This document shows, piece after piece, positions 1-8,314 of a stretch of DNA of 64,000 nucleotides. How positions within the stretch are numbered: the stretch's first letter is position 1; each line of letters starts with the position of its first letter. The DNA comes from Stenotrophomonas rhizophila (GTDB taxonomy: Bacteria; Pseudomonadota; Gammaproteobacteria; Xanthomonadales; Xanthomonadaceae). The stretch spans positions 2,466,659 to 2,530,658 of the forward strand of contig NZ_RCDC01000004.1 of the NCBI RefSeq assembly GCF_003651185.1. Direction: 5' to 3'. The notes below the pieces were generated by a model that made no database searches, was not told the origin of the DNA, and worked only from the letters and a program-made list of their open reading frames with translations. A program made the translations under genes and the position numbers.

Positions 1-597
1 CTGATCGAAAAAGTGGACCCGACCGCCCCGGCGTTGCCGCGCCTGAAGCAGGGCATCAGCGGCAGCATGCAGACCGCCCTCAAGCGCACCCAGGAAGAGA
101 CCGACAAGGTCAAGAAGGACGCCGAGACCCGCGCCAAGCAGCTGGTGGAACAGCAGAAGCTGGCCCAGCAGCAGACCACCGAAGCCGAGGCCGCACGGCA
201 GATCGCCGCGCAGCAGGAAGCCGCGCGCCGTGATACGCAGGATGCCGAGCGCCAGGCCACCGCCCGTCGCGAGGCCGAACAGCGCCAGCAGCAGGCGGCC
301 GCCCAGCAGGCGGCGGCGACCCGCCAGGCCGCCGCCGCACCCAGCCTGCGCCCAGTCAGCACGCCCGCCCCGCGCTACCCGGCCGACGCCCTGCGCTCGG
401 GCATCTCCGGCGAAGTACTGGTCGAACTCACGGTCGGCACCGACGGCTCGGTGACCGCCGCTCGCGTGCTGCGCGCCACCCCGGCCCGCGTGTTCGATCG
501 CGAAGCGCTCAATGCGGTCAAGCGCTGGAAGTTCGAACCGGTCGGTGCACCAGTCACGACGCGCCGTACGCTTGCCTTCGCGCCGGAAGGCGGCTGA
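1..597 (+). CDS. TonB-like energy transducer, C-terminal part (5' end outside window)
   Basis: The reading frame is open from base 1, so the gene begins upstream; 198 codons are visible. The first ~100 visible residues are a Gln/Ala/Glu/Arg-rich helical stretch of the kind that spans the periplasm. The last ~80 residues form a TonB C-terminal domain: a PRYPADALRSG motif, a GEVLVELTVGTDGSV strand pair and a WKFEP ending. TonB proteins transmit proton-motive force from ExbB/ExbD to outer-membrane receptors, but a C-terminal TonB domain is also found in secretin- or protease-linked proteins, and the true N-terminus is not visible. A GTG at 13 is only an internal codon. A strong terminator follows at 621-650. 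Confidence 0.75.
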   Translation: MIEKVDPTAPALPRLKQGISGSMQTALKRTQEETDKVKKDAETRAKQLVEQQKLAQQQTTEAEAARQIAAQQEAARRDTQDAERQATARREAEQRQQQAAAQQAAATRQAAAAPSLRPVSTPAPRYPADALRSGISGEVLVELTVGTDGSVTAARVLRATPARVFDREALNAVKRWKFEPVGAPVTTRRTLAFAPEGG

Positions 598-620
598 TCG
601 CGGCGTCACGTTGGATGACG

Positions 621-650
621 AAAGGCCCGGAGCGATCCGGGCCTTTTTTT
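621..650 (+). terminator. Rho-independent terminator after the TonB-like gene
   Basis: Perfect 10-bp stem (arms 621-630 and 637-646, AAAGGCCCGG / CCGGGCCTTT) with a 6-nt loop, ending in a run of eight T. It lies 23 bp after the stop codon and immediately before the RAYT-associated repeat block. Confidence 0.9.
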
Positions 651-709
651 TAACGGGGACGGGGGTAGTTAATAACAGGGACGGAGGTAGTTAAGCGGAG
701 GTAGTTAAG
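651..709 (+). repeat. Left GTAG repeat block of the RAYT element
   Basis: Three consecutive GTAG-bearing units in plus orientation: a first unit starting TAACGGGGACGGGGGTAG, a second ACAGGGACGGAGGTAGTTAA and a short third GGAGGTAGTTAAG. The last GTAG is followed by TTAAGCGCGCTT, a small self-complementary stretch as expected at the base of a REP hairpin. The same units occur inverted at 1541-1600, and as palindromes at 28766-28830 and 63493-63546. Confidence 0.85.
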
Positions 710-801
710 CGCGCTTCTCTTACGGCTGCGTGCACCACAGGCCTAGCTCTTTTTCCTGCGTGGGTCTGCAAGGTAACGGTTCGCCATCAACGTTGCCGAC
801 C

Positions 802-1497
802 ATGCCCCGTTCCGCTCGCTTGGTTCTCCCCGGCATTCCGCTTCACGTCATACAACGTGGGGTCAATCGCGCTGCACTGTTCATCGACGATGAAGACCGG
901 CGTCACTACCTGCGCCTGTTGCGCAATGCCTGCCGCAAGCAGGCGGTTGCCATTCACGCGTTCGTGCTGATGGGCAATCACGTCCATCTTCTGATCACAC
1001 CGTCTACAGTGGAGGGGCTGGCCCCCGCCATGCGGCAGTGTGGGCAGAACTATGTGCAGTACTTCAACAAGCGACATGTGCGGAGCGGTACGTTGCTGGA
1101 GGGCCGGTTCAAATCCTGCCTGGTGGATTCCGATGGTTACCTGTTGATGGTGCATCGATACATCGAGCTGAATCCGGTACGGGCCGCGATGGTGGCGTTT
1201 CCAGAGGAATATCGATGGTCCAGCGTTCGGGTGTACCTCGGCCTTGAGCACAACCCGATGCTGACACCACATCCCTGTTACACCCTCCTGGGCCCGACGC
1301 CGGAAGCGCGTGCGAATGCATACAGCGAATGGCTGCGGGCCAGCATTCAACCAGACGAACGAGAGCGGATCGTGATCTACGTCGCGCAGGAGCGCGCGTT
1401 GGGCAGCCCGCGCTTCCAAGACATGGTGGGACGGGCATTGCAGAGGTCCGTGGTCTGCAGGCTTGCGGGAAGACCGGTCAAGGAGACGGGCGACTAG
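802..1497 (+). CDS. REP-associated tyrosine transposase (RAYT, Y1/HUH family)
   Basis: 231 residues from the ATG at 802, chosen because homologues begin MPR.AR...PG.P.HV. An upstream in-frame start at 730 would add 24 residues unlike the family. The HUH motif is visible as GNHVHLL (H60, H62), and the catalytic tyrosine is probably Y120 in RYIELNPVRA, the family signature; GRFKSCLVD is also typical. RAYTs are single-stranded DNA transposases that bind and cleave REP hairpins next to a GTAG tetranucleotide and are thought to spread them around the chromosome. The flanking inverted repeats contain GTAG and are the likely substrates. The frame is intact, so the enzyme could be active. Confidence 0.9.
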   Translation: MPRSARLVLPGIPLHVIQRGVNRAALFIDDEDRRHYLRLLRNACRKQAVAIHAFVLMGNHVHLLITPSTVEGLAPAMRQCGQNYVQYFNKRHVRSGTLLEGRFKSCLVDSDGYLLMVHRYIELNPVRAAMVAFPEEYRWSSVRVYLGLEHNPMLTPHPCYTLLGPTPEARANAYSEWLRASIQPDERERIVIYVAQERALGSPRFQDMVGRALQRSVVCRLAGRPVKETGD

Positions 1498-1540
1498 CAG
1501 ACTATCGGTCAGCGTCCTGGTACCACCTGACGCCCCCGAA

Positions 1541-1600
1541 TTAACTACCTCCGAATTAACTACCTCCGTCCCTGTTATTAATTACCTCCGTCCCCGTTAA
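1541..1600 (-). repeat. Right GTAG repeat block of the RAYT element
   Basis: Reverse complement of the left block, again with three units. Read on the minus strand it starts TTAACGGGGACGGAGGTAAT and continues through ACAGGGACGGAGGTAGTTAA to a final GGAGGTAGTTAATTCGG. Differences from the left block are a few substitutions, including GTAG to GTAA in the outer unit. Confidence 0.85.
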
Positions 1601-1602
1601 GA

Positions 1603-1630
1603 AGAAGGGCCCCTTTCGGAGCCCTTCGTC
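1603..1630 (-). terminator. Probable terminator of the natB operon
   Basis: Hairpin GAAGGGC / GCCCTTC just downstream of the natB stop codon. Read on the minus strand it is followed by TTCTTAAC, a weak T tract that runs into the repeat block. Confidence 0.5.
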
Positions 1631-1632
1631 GA

Positions 1633-2817
1633 TCAACCCGAAATCGCCAACCGCTCCTGGTGGTAGCGACGCACTGCGGCATACCAGAACAGCGCCGCCA
1701 GACCGAAGCCCGCGCCGAGGTAGACCGCCCACATCTGCGGGCTGATCGCTTCGTGGCGGATGATCTTGAGCAGCATCTGGTTCTGCGCCAGGAACGGCAC
1801 CGCGAACTGCCACAGCTCACTCTTGATCGGGTACACCATCAGCGCATACCCCGGCAGCATCGGCAGCAGCATCAGCCAGGTCATGTGGCTCTGGGCTTCT
1901 TTCATGCTTTTGGCGGCGGCCGAGAGGAAGGTCAGCAGCGACGTGCCGATGAACAGCATCGGCAGCATGATCAGCAGCATCTGCAGCATCGGCAGGAAGC
2001 CCATGTTGAGCTGCCGGCCTACCCCGCCGGAGGAGAGCTGCGCACTGATCTTGAAGGCCGCCAGGGTCAGCAACAGCGACGCCACACCGACCGCGCAGGC
2101 CGCAGCGATCTTGCCGCTGACGATCGCACTGCGCGGTGCCGGGGTGGCGAGCAGCGGCTCCAGCGATTGCCGCTCACGTTCGCCGGCCGTGGTATCCATC
2201 ACCAGGTAGGCGCCGCCCAGGAACGAGGTGATGGTCAGCAGGATCGGCAACAGCACCGACAGCATCATCCCGCGCTTGGCTTCGGCGGTGGCCAGATCCT
2301 GTGCGGCAACGTCCAGCGGTCGCGCCACCTGCGCATCGATGCCGCGGGCCAGCAGGCGCAGCGCACCGACCTGCTGGCTGTAGCCGCCCAGTGCCGCCTC
2401 CAGGCGACTGCTGGGAATATCGGCGGCGCGGCGCGTACTGTCCTTGATGATCTCCACCAGCGCCGGGCGGCCGTCGGCCCAGTCCTTGCCGAAGTCTGGG
2501 CTGATGCGCAGCGCCACATCGATCCGCTGGCTGCGGATCGCCTCGGTGAGGTCTTTCGGTGCCTCGGTCGCATTCAGACCCTGCGACGCCAGGAAACGCA
2601 CCAGATTGGGGGCATGCTCGCCGCCGATCATCGGAATTTCCAGCGGCTGCTCGATCTGCGTCTTGACCCGGCTTTCGGCCAGCTTGCTCATGCCCAGGAT
2701 CAATACCGGGTACAGCAACGGCCCCAGCAGCAGCGTCAGCGCGAGCGTGCGGCGGTCACGGGAGAGATCGCGCAGTTCCTTGCGCATCACGGTCAACAGC
2801 GTGGCGAACGAACTCAT
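1633..2817 (-). CDS. ABC transporter permease, NatB-like (ABC-2 type)
   Basis: 394-residue membrane protein with one N-terminal helix, a ~150-residue extracytoplasmic domain, and then five or six helices. This is the ABC-2/NatB topology (N-terminal KELRDLSRDRRTLALTLLLGP; central TAGERERQSLEPLLATP). NatB pairs with NatA; in Bacillus the pair exports sodium, but in Gram-negative bacteria the substrate is usually unknown. The ATG overlaps the stop of the ATPase gene by 4 bp (ATGA), so the two are translationally coupled. Subunit assignment is confident, substrate is not. Confidence 0.85.
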   Translation of the reverse strand: MSSFATLLTVMRKELRDLSRDRRTLALTLLLGPLLYPVLILGMSKLAESRVKTQIEQPLEIPMIGGEHAPNLVRFLASQGLNATEAPKDLTEAIRSQRIDVALRISPDFGKDWADGRPALVEIIKDSTRRAADIPSSRLEAALGGYSQQVGALRLLARGIDAQVARPLDVAAQDLATAEAKRGMMLSVLLPILLTITSFLGGAYLVMDTTAGERERQSLEPLLATPAPRSAIVSGKIAAACAVGVASLLLTLAAFKISAQLSSGGVGRQLNMGFLPMLQMLLIMLPMLFIGTSLLTFLSAAAKSMKEAQSHMTWLMLLPMLPGYALMVYPIKSELWQFAVPFLAQNQMLLKIIRHEAISPQMWAVYLGAGFGLAALFWYAAVRRYHQERLAISG

Positions 2818-3560
2818 GCGTGCAATCCTTCTTCGGTACCGATCGCCTTGACGAAGGCATCTTCCAGGTTGCTTTCCCCGGTCTGTGCGCGCAGCTCATC
2901 GGCGCTGCCGGCCGCCATCACCGTGCCCTGCGCGATGATCACCACGTGGTCGCACAGCGCAGCCACCTCCTGCATGATGTGGCTGGAGAAGATCACGCAG
3001 CGGCCTTCGTCGCGCAGCCCGCGCAGGAACCCGCGCAGCGCGCGCGTGGTCATCACGTCGAGCCCGTTGGTGGGCTCATCCAGGATTACGTTGCGCGGGT
3101 CGTGCACCAGCGCGCGGGCGATCGCGGTCTTGGTGCGCTGGCCCTGCGAGAAGCCTTCGGTCTGGCGGTCGAGGATGTCGTCCATCTCCAGCGCCGTGGC
3201 CAACACCTTGGTGCGCTCACGGATCCGCGCCGCGCTCAGGCCGTGCAGCTGGCCGAAGTAGGCGATGTTCTCGCGCGCGGTCAGGCGCTTGTACACCCCG
3301 CGCGCGTCCGGCAGGACCGCCAACTGACGACGCACCGCGACCGGGTCCACCGCTGCGTCGATGCCATCCACCAGCACGCGCCCCTGATCGGGCTTCATCA
3401 ACGTGTACAGCATGCGCATGGTGGTGGTCTTGCCGGCACCATTGGGGCCGAGCAAGCCGGTGATGCGGCCATCATCGGCCTGGAAGCCCACGTTCTGGAC
3501 GGCCTGGATCAGGCCGGTCTTGGTCTTGAACGCTTTATGCAGATTCTCGGCGACGATCAT
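2814..3560 (-). CDS. ABC transporter ATP-binding protein, NatA-like
   Basis: 248 residues. Walker A GPNGAGKT at residues 38-45, signature FSQGQRTK, Walker B VILDEPTNGLD and H-loop SSHIMQE are all present, so the ATPase should be active. The start is the ATG at 3560 (MIVAENLHKAF). The frame stays open far upstream, but that stretch overlaps the hydrolase gene and does not resemble a protein. It is the middle gene of a three-gene minus-strand operon: 34 bp after the lipoprotein hydrolase, 4-bp overlap with natB. Confidence 0.9.
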   Translation of the reverse strand: MIVAENLHKAFKTKTGLIQAVQNVGFQADDGRITGLLGPNGAGKTTTMRMLYTLMKPDQGRVLVDGIDAAVDPVAVRRQLAVLPDARGVYKRLTARENIAYFGQLHGLSAARIRERTKVLATALEMDDILDRQTEGFSQGQRTKTAIARALVHDPRNVILDEPTNGLDVMTTRALRGFLRGLRDEGRCVIFSSHIMQEVAALCDHVVIIAQGTVMAAGSADELRAQTGESNLEDAFVKAIGTEEGLHA

Positions 3561-3594
3561 GCGCGCACCTCCCAGGTGCGGTACGAAGTACGGT

Positions 3595-5103
3595 TCATGG
3601 GGCCCACCCGTTGAACGAGGTGAAGGCGGGCACCGGGCTGAGGGTATCCAGGCAGGTGGCGTCGAGGGATTTGGCGTCGGCCGTGTCGATGAACTGCCCG
3701 AGGATGCGCGGCATGCAGCCGGCGTTGATCGTGCCGTGGCCCTGCCCCTTGGCGAGCAGGTGACGGCCGTTGGGCAGCTGCTTGACCACCTGCTCGGCGT
3801 AGCGCGGCGGTGTGACCGGATCGAACTGGCCCGACAGCAGCAGCACCGGCAGCGTCGAGGCGAACGGCGCGGTGAAATCCTTTGGTCGCGAACCGGCGTT
3901 CCAGGCCGGGCACGCGGCGAAGAACATGCGCGCCACTTCCGGGCCCAGCACGCGGTCGCCCTGCGCGCCTTCCTGATAGCGATCGGCATCTTCGGCGCAC
4001 AGCACCGACCACTGCATGCCTCGGTTCATCTGCACGCCGAGGGTGCGGCTGGCCATCTTGCTCAGCGACATCAGCGGTGCATATCGTCCTTGGGCAGCTT
4101 CATCCAGCATGACCGGCAGCAGCGAGGACAGCTCGGGCATGTACGAGAACATGAAGGCCAGGGCGGTGACCGAGTCGGCGGTCAGTACGCCATGCTCTGC
4201 CTGACCGGTGCCCGGGTTGCGGTACTCGACCTCGACCGGGGCCTTGGCCAGGGTCGCCATGACGTTGCGCAGCTGCGTGCGGGTATCCACCGGGAAGCGC
4301 TTGGCGCAGATCGGATCCTGGCGGCACTGCGCCGACTGCAGGCTGATCGCATCTTCGAAGGTGTTGGCGAAGTCACCGCCAACCACCAGATCGTTCGGCA
4401 CCACACCGTCGATCACCACCGTGCGGGTGTGCTGCGGGTAGCGCGCGGCGTACTGCTGTGCCACGCGGGTGCCGTAGGAGCCACCGACCAGGTTGACCTT
4501 GTCCACGCCCAGCGCCTTGCGCACCGCATCCAGATCACCAACGGCCTCGGTGGTGGTGTAGAAGCGGGTGTCGGCGCGGCCGGTCAGCGACTGCGCGCAC
4601 TGGCGGGCGTAGTCCTCGATCAGCGTGCTGCTCGGCGCCGCATTCTCGTCCAGCGGCAGTTCCTTGCCCTGTGCGTCCAGGCAGCTCAGCGGATTGGACT
4701 TGCCGGTACCGCGCTGATCGATCAGGAAGATGTCGCGCTGCTTGCGCACGTCGCGCAGTGCCATGTTGACCGGTGCGGCAACCTCCGTCGCGGCCTGGCC
4801 CGGGCCACCGGCGACGAAGAAGACGGGGTCGCCGTTGCCCGCGCCATCGTTGCCGGCGCCCAGCCAGGCGATGTTCAAGCCGATCCTGCGACCGTCCGGT
4901 GCCGCCGGGTTCTCCGGCACCTGCAGCGTGGTGCATTGGGCTTCGACATTCGCGCTGGCCTGCGCGCTGGTCAGGGTGCAGGGCTGGAACGCCAGCGTCC
5001 CGTAGAGGCGCTCTGCCGCTTTGGGCGTCGCCTCCGGGGCAGCCTGGCAGGCAGCCAGCAGCAGGACTGCTGCGCTGGCCAGGGGACGGCAGGGAAGTCG
5101 CAT
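3595..5103 (-). CDS. Alpha/beta-hydrolase lipoprotein (peptidase S33/TAP-like)
   Basis: 502 residues beginning with a lipoprotein signal peptide (LLLAAC, lipidated Cys19), so it is probably anchored in the periplasm. The hydrolase core has the oxyanion segment VAGGPGQA near residue 100, nucleophile elbow GGSYG (Ser209), acid residue in LLSGQFDPVTPP and histidine in KGQGHGT. The C-terminal region resembles the TAP-like domain of prolyl/tripeptidyl aminopeptidases. It likely removes N-terminal residues from peptides, but esterase activity cannot be excluded. It is the first gene of the operon with natA and natB, which hints at a joint role in peptide or stress handling. Confidence 0.85.
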   Translation of the reverse strand: MRLPCRPLASAAVLLLAACQAAPEATPKAAERLYGTLAFQPCTLTSAQASANVEAQCTTLQVPENPAAPDGRRIGLNIAWLGAGNDGAGNGDPVFFVAGGPGQAATEVAAPVNMALRDVRKQRDIFLIDQRGTGKSNPLSCLDAQGKELPLDENAAPSSTLIEDYARQCAQSLTGRADTRFYTTTEAVGDLDAVRKALGVDKVNLVGGSYGTRVAQQYAARYPQHTRTVVIDGVVPNDLVVGGDFANTFEDAISLQSAQCRQDPICAKRFPVDTRTQLRNVMATLAKAPVEVEYRNPGTGQAEHGVLTADSVTALAFMFSYMPELSSLLPVMLDEAAQGRYAPLMSLSKMASRTLGVQMNRGMQWSVLCAEDADRYQEGAQGDRVLGPEVARMFFAACPAWNAGSRPKDFTAPFASTLPVLLLSGQFDPVTPPRYAEQVVKQLPNGRHLLAKGQGHGTINAGCMPRILGQFIDTADAKSLDATCLDTLSPVPAFTSFNGWAP

Positions 5104-5234
5104 GGTCGATCTCGTCCTGGAGTGAAGGGTCTCAGCATGCCATGACGACCGGGCGGCGCGGATGTGACTACACGCGTTGAGGCCGCCGTTGCGCCCGGTG
5201 CACGAAGATCTTCCTGTGGACCCGCCGAGCGGCG

Positions 5235-6404
5235 TCAGTCCACCAGGATCGCCGCTGCGCTGATGGTGCGGTCGCGGCCCTCGGCTTTGGCACGGTACAA
5301 CGCGGTATCGGCGTCGCCGAGCAGGCGTGCGATGTCGTCACGGCCCGCATCGATGGCGAGGCCGATGCTGGCCGTGACCGGCACCAGCAGGCTCTCCACG
5401 CGGGCCGGTGATTCGCGCAGCGAACGCCGGATCCGATCCGCACACTGCAGTGCCTGCGCGGCATCGGCTCCGGGCAACACCACAACAAACTCCTCACCGC
5501 CATAGCGCCCGAGCAGGTGCTCGCGGTCGGCCACGCAGCCGGCCAGCACGTCGGCCACATGCCGTAGCACCGCATCGCCGGCCAGATGCCCCCAGCGGTC
5601 GTTGATCTGCTTGAAGTGGTCCACGTCCAGCAGCAGCAGGGCCAGCGGTCGCGGCGTGCGGCGCACCACCTGCAACAGGTTCGCGCCATCAGCGAGCACG
5701 GCACCGCGGTTGAGCAGGCCGGTCAATACGTCGGTGCGCGCCAGCCGCTGCAGATCGACCAGCATCCGTTCCACCAGCAGCAGCACCAGGGCGAAACAAC
5801 GCGCCAGCTCCAGAATCAGGCCGGCCAGATACGTGGCGAATACCGGCGAACCGGCGCGCATGATGTCCTCGCCCGCATCCGGCGCCACCGGCAGGAACAG
5901 GCGTACCAGGTACAACAGGGCCTGCGCGGCGAACACCGCCGCTGCCAGCCGGCAGCTGGTGCGCTGGGCAGGCGGCGCGTGGCGCAGCAGCAACCACGCC
6001 ATCCAGGCGTTGAGCAGCACCGCGAATACACTGAACACATTCAGCCGGATGACCAGGCTGGGATGGACCACCAGGAAAAAGGCGATGGCGCCGAGATACG
6101 TGGTGGCCAATGCCAGCGGCTGCCACCCGGGCAGCCGGCGGCCCAGATGGCGCGCCACGCCATACAGCATGAGGACACCGGACAGCGCGACGGCGACATT
6201 GCCGACGAGGATGCCCGCAACCTGCGGCAGATAGGGCCGCAGCGCCACCAGCGTCAGGCTGACCGACAGCATCCACAGGCTGGCCGTCCACAGCCGCAGT
6301 GCCGGTTGCCGCCGCAGTACCAGCAGCAGCAGTGAAAAGCCCATGGCGATGCCCAGGCACAGCAGGAAGCCGAGCACGGCGATGGTGGGGAAATCCAGGG
6401 GCAT
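5235..6404 (-). CDS. Membrane-bound diguanylate cyclase (GGDEF)
   Basis: 389 residues from the ATG at 6404. A farther in-frame start at 6488 adds an Arg-rich tail that looks non-coding. About seven hydrophobic helices fill residues 5-215, followed by a GGDEF domain starting at LARTDVLTGLLNR. The active site is RYGGEEF (GGEEF at 302-306), which is catalytically competent in this family, so synthesis of c-di-GMP from GTP is expected. The product-inhibition I-site position holds REHL (294-297) instead of RxxD, so feedback inhibition is probably absent. It stands alone between a hydrolase operon and fpr. Confidence 0.88.
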   Translation of the reverse strand: MPLDFPTIAVLGFLLCLGIAMGFSLLLLVLRRQPALRLWTASLWMLSVSLTLVALRPYLPQVAGILVGNVAVALSGVLMLYGVARHLGRRLPGWQPLALATTYLGAIAFFLVVHPSLVIRLNVFSVFAVLLNAWMAWLLLRHAPPAQRTSCRLAAAVFAAQALLYLVRLFLPVAPDAGEDIMRAGSPVFATYLAGLILELARCFALVLLLVERMLVDLQRLARTDVLTGLLNRGAVLADGANLLQVVRRTPRPLALLLLDVDHFKQINDRWGHLAGDAVLRHVADVLAGCVADREHLLGRYGGEEFVVVLPGADAAQALQCADRIRRSLRESPARVESLLVPVTASIGLAIDAGRDDIARLLGDADTALYRAKAEGRDRTISAAAILVD

Positions 6405-6423
6405 CGGGTCAGCCAGGCGGAAG

Positions 6424-6459
6424 CGGCGCGCGGCGCATCTTACCGCCCGCCGCGCGCCG
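6424..6459. terminator. GC-rich hairpin between fpr and the diguanylate cyclase gene
   Basis: Perfect 11-bp stem CGGCGCGCGGC / GCCGCGCGCCG (6424-6434 and 6449-6459) with a 14-nt loop. It lies after fpr and just before the cyclase start, and has no T-run. It may attenuate or stabilise transcripts; its function is inferred. Confidence 0.4.
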
Positions 6460-6500
6460 ATGCCGCTGGCGGCCCTGCCCTGAGGCACGGCTGCCGGGGA

Positions 6501-7250
6501 CTACTTACTGCTGACGTACTTCTCGCGCCGCACCTGCGGCGTGGGCAGGCCGGCAGCCTTCAGAACCTCGAACGTCGCATCGACCATGTCCGGGTTGCCG
6601 CACAGATAGGCGATATCGGTGGCCGGGTTCGGGGCGAATTCGGCCAGATGCTGCTGCACGTAGCCGTGGCGCACGTCCGGATGGGGGTTCTCCGGCAGCT
6701 CGCGGGACAGGCACGGCACGTAGCGGAAGCCCGGATGGGCAGCCGCGAAGGCATAGAAGTCCTCGCTGTAGAGCAGTTCGGCCGGCGTTCTGGCGCCCTG
6801 TAGCAGGACCACCTCGACCCCGCGTTCGGCCATGGCGGTCGCCAGCAGCGGCAGCATCGACCGGTACGGGGTGACCCCGGTTCCGGTGGCGATCAGCAGG
6901 TAGCGGGCGTTGTGGTCGCCCGGCTGCAGGCAGAACCGGCCGAACGGGCCGCTGGCGCTTACGTGACCCCCGATGTCCAGGCCCTCGAACAGGGCCGTGG
7001 CGGCGCCGCCGGGGACGAAACTGACCGCGATATCGACCGCATCGCCCGCGCCGAGCGCATGATCATGAATGGTCGCCAGCGAGTAACTGCGCTTGGTGGC
7101 AGTGCCGTCGGCGTACTCGAAATGGACCTGGATGAACTGACCGGGCTGGAAATCCAGCGGCTGGCCGTCATCACGCAGGAACTGGTAATGGCCGATGGTG
7201 GGCGCCAGCATGCGCCGGTCGACCAGTTTGAGGGGGAATTGGGCAGGCAC
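6501..7250 (-). CDS. fpr: Ferredoxin--NADP(+) reductase
   Basis: 249 residues. The FAD domain carries RSYSLA (isoalloxazine contact) and the NADP domain carries GTGVTPYRSM and YLCGNPDMVD, ending in YVSSK as in bacterial Fpr. It moves electrons between NADPH and ferredoxin or flavodoxin, often in oxidative-stress defence and Fe-S repair. The start is a GTG at 7250 (MPAQFPLKLVDRRML). It is transcribed divergently from yadG across about 100 bp. Confidence 0.92.
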   Translation of the reverse strand: MPAQFPLKLVDRRMLAPTIGHYQFLRDDGQPLDFQPGQFIQVHFEYADGTATKRSYSLATIHDHALGAGDAVDIAVSFVPGGAATALFEGLDIGGHVSASGPFGRFCLQPGDHNARYLLIATGTGVTPYRSMLPLLATAMAERGVEVVLLQGARTPAELLYSEDFYAFAAAHPGFRYVPCLSRELPENPHPDVRHGYVQQHLAEFAPNPATDIAYLCGNPDMVDATFEVLKAAGLPTPQVRREKYVSSK

Positions 7251-7296
7251 GACGTTTCGGGACAGTGTGTAGCCGGGGCGAGCCCTCGGGGTCTTC

Positions 7297-7302
7297 TATA
7301 AT
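7297..7302 (+). promoter_or_regulatory. Putative -10 element for yadG
   Basis: Perfect TATAAT in the fpr-yadG divergent region, 52 bp before the chosen yadG start. No good -35 hexamer is seen 16-18 bp upstream, so strength is uncertain. Confidence 0.45.
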
Positions 7303-7354
7303 AGCCGCTCCCCGCCCCTATCCAGCGCCAGCCCTTAGGCGCGAAGGCAAGAGC

Positions 7355-8314
7355 TTGGCTTCCCAGAACACTCCCGCGCCCACCGCCGCGCCCGCCCTGC
7401 GGGTGCGTGACCTCCGCAAAACCTATGACAACGGCACCCAGGCGCTGAAGGGCGTCTCCCTGGACGTGGCCCCGGGCGACTTCTTCGCCCTGCTGGGCCC
7501 CAACGGCGCCGGCAAGTCGACCCTGATCGGCATCATCAGCTCGCTGGTGAACCTCAGCGAAGGCCAGGTCGAGGTCTTCGGCAGCGACCTGGTGCGCAAC
7601 CGCAGCGCCACCATGCGCCTGATCGGCCTGGTCCCCCAGGAGATCAACTTCAACCTGTTTGAAAAGCCCTTCGACATCCTGGTCAACTACGCCGGCTTCT
7701 ATGGCGTGGCGCGTGCCGAGGCCGAGAAGATGGCCGAGGAAGAGCTCAAGCGCGCCCACCTGTGGGAGAAGGCGCAGGTGATGAGCCGCACCCTGTCCGG
7801 CGGCATGAAGCGCCGGCTGATGATCGCCCGCGCGATGATGACCCGCCCACGCCTGCTGATCCTGGATGAGCCGACCGCCGGCGTGGACATCGAGATCCGC
7901 CGCGACATGTGGCGCGTGCTCAAGGAGATCAATGCCGCCGGCACCACGATCATCCTCACCACGCACTACCTGGAAGAAGCCGAGCACCTGTGCCGGAACC
8001 TGGCCATCATCAACCATGGCCAGATCGTCACCCAGGGCCCGATGCGCGAGCTGCTGGCCAAGCTGGACGTTGAAGGCTTCCTGTTCGACATCGACGGCAG
8101 CCTGCCGGCCCAGCTGCCGGAGATCGACGGCGCGATCCTGATCGCCACCGACAGCCACACGCTGGATGTGGACATGCCGCGTGCGATGGACCTCAACCGG
8201 GTGTTTGACGCCTTGAACGCTGCCGGCATCCGCGTGCGTTCGATGCGCACCAAGAGCAACCGCCTGGAGGAGCTGTTCGTGCGCCTTACCGGCAACCAGG
8301 AGAACGTGGCATGA
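7355..8314 (+). CDS. yadG: ABC transporter ATP-binding protein, YadG family
   Basis: 319 residues from a TTG at 7355, chosen for an AAGG ribosome site eight bases upstream and agreement with the ~308-residue family length; the frame is open further 5'. Walker A GPNGAGKS (48-55), signature SGGMKRR, Walker B LLILDEPTAGVD and H-loop TTHYLEEAEHL are intact. A C-terminal regulatory extension of ~80 residues follows the ATPase core, as in E. coli YadG. It overlaps yadH by 4 bp. The pair forms an ABC-2 exporter with unknown substrate. The start codon is the least certain part. Confidence 0.9.
   Translation: MASQNTPAPTAAPALRVRDLRKTYDNGTQALKGVSLDVAPGDFFALLGPNGAGKSTLIGIISSLVNLSEGQVEVFGSDLVRNRSATMRLIGLVPQEINFNLFEKPFDILVNYAGFYGVARAEAEKMAEEELKRAHLWEKAQVMSRTLSGGMKRRLMIARAMMTRPRLLILDEPTAGVDIEIRRDMWRVLKEINAAGTTIILTTHYLEEAEHLCRNLAIINHGQIVTQGPMRELLAKLDVEGFLFDIDGSLPAQLPEIDGAILIATDSHTLDVDMPRAMDLNRVFDALNAAGIRVRSMRTKSNRLEELFVRLTGNQENVA

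Larger units (their letters stand above)
651..1600 (+). mobile_element. RAYT element: transposase gene framed by inverted GTAG repeat blocks
   Basis: A REP-associated tyrosine transposase gene (802-1497) lies between two repeat blocks, 651-709 and 1541-1600, which are near-perfect reverse complements of each other. Each block contains copies of GGGACGGAGGTAGTTAA-like units. Inverted REP sequences flanking a RAYT gene are the usual arrangement for this family. The element sits between the TonB-like terminator and the terminator of natB, so it interrupts no gene. Its exact ends are inferred from the repeats. Confidence 0.75.

Noticed and set aside
1660-3261. 533-codon plus-strand frame opposite natB/natA
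   Set aside because: Gln/Arg/His-rich translation with no motifs; the minus strand encodes intact ABC subunits.
3403-5145. 580-codon plus-strand frame opposite the lipoprotein hydrolase
   Set aside because: Shadow of the hydrolase gene; the translated sequence is not protein-like.
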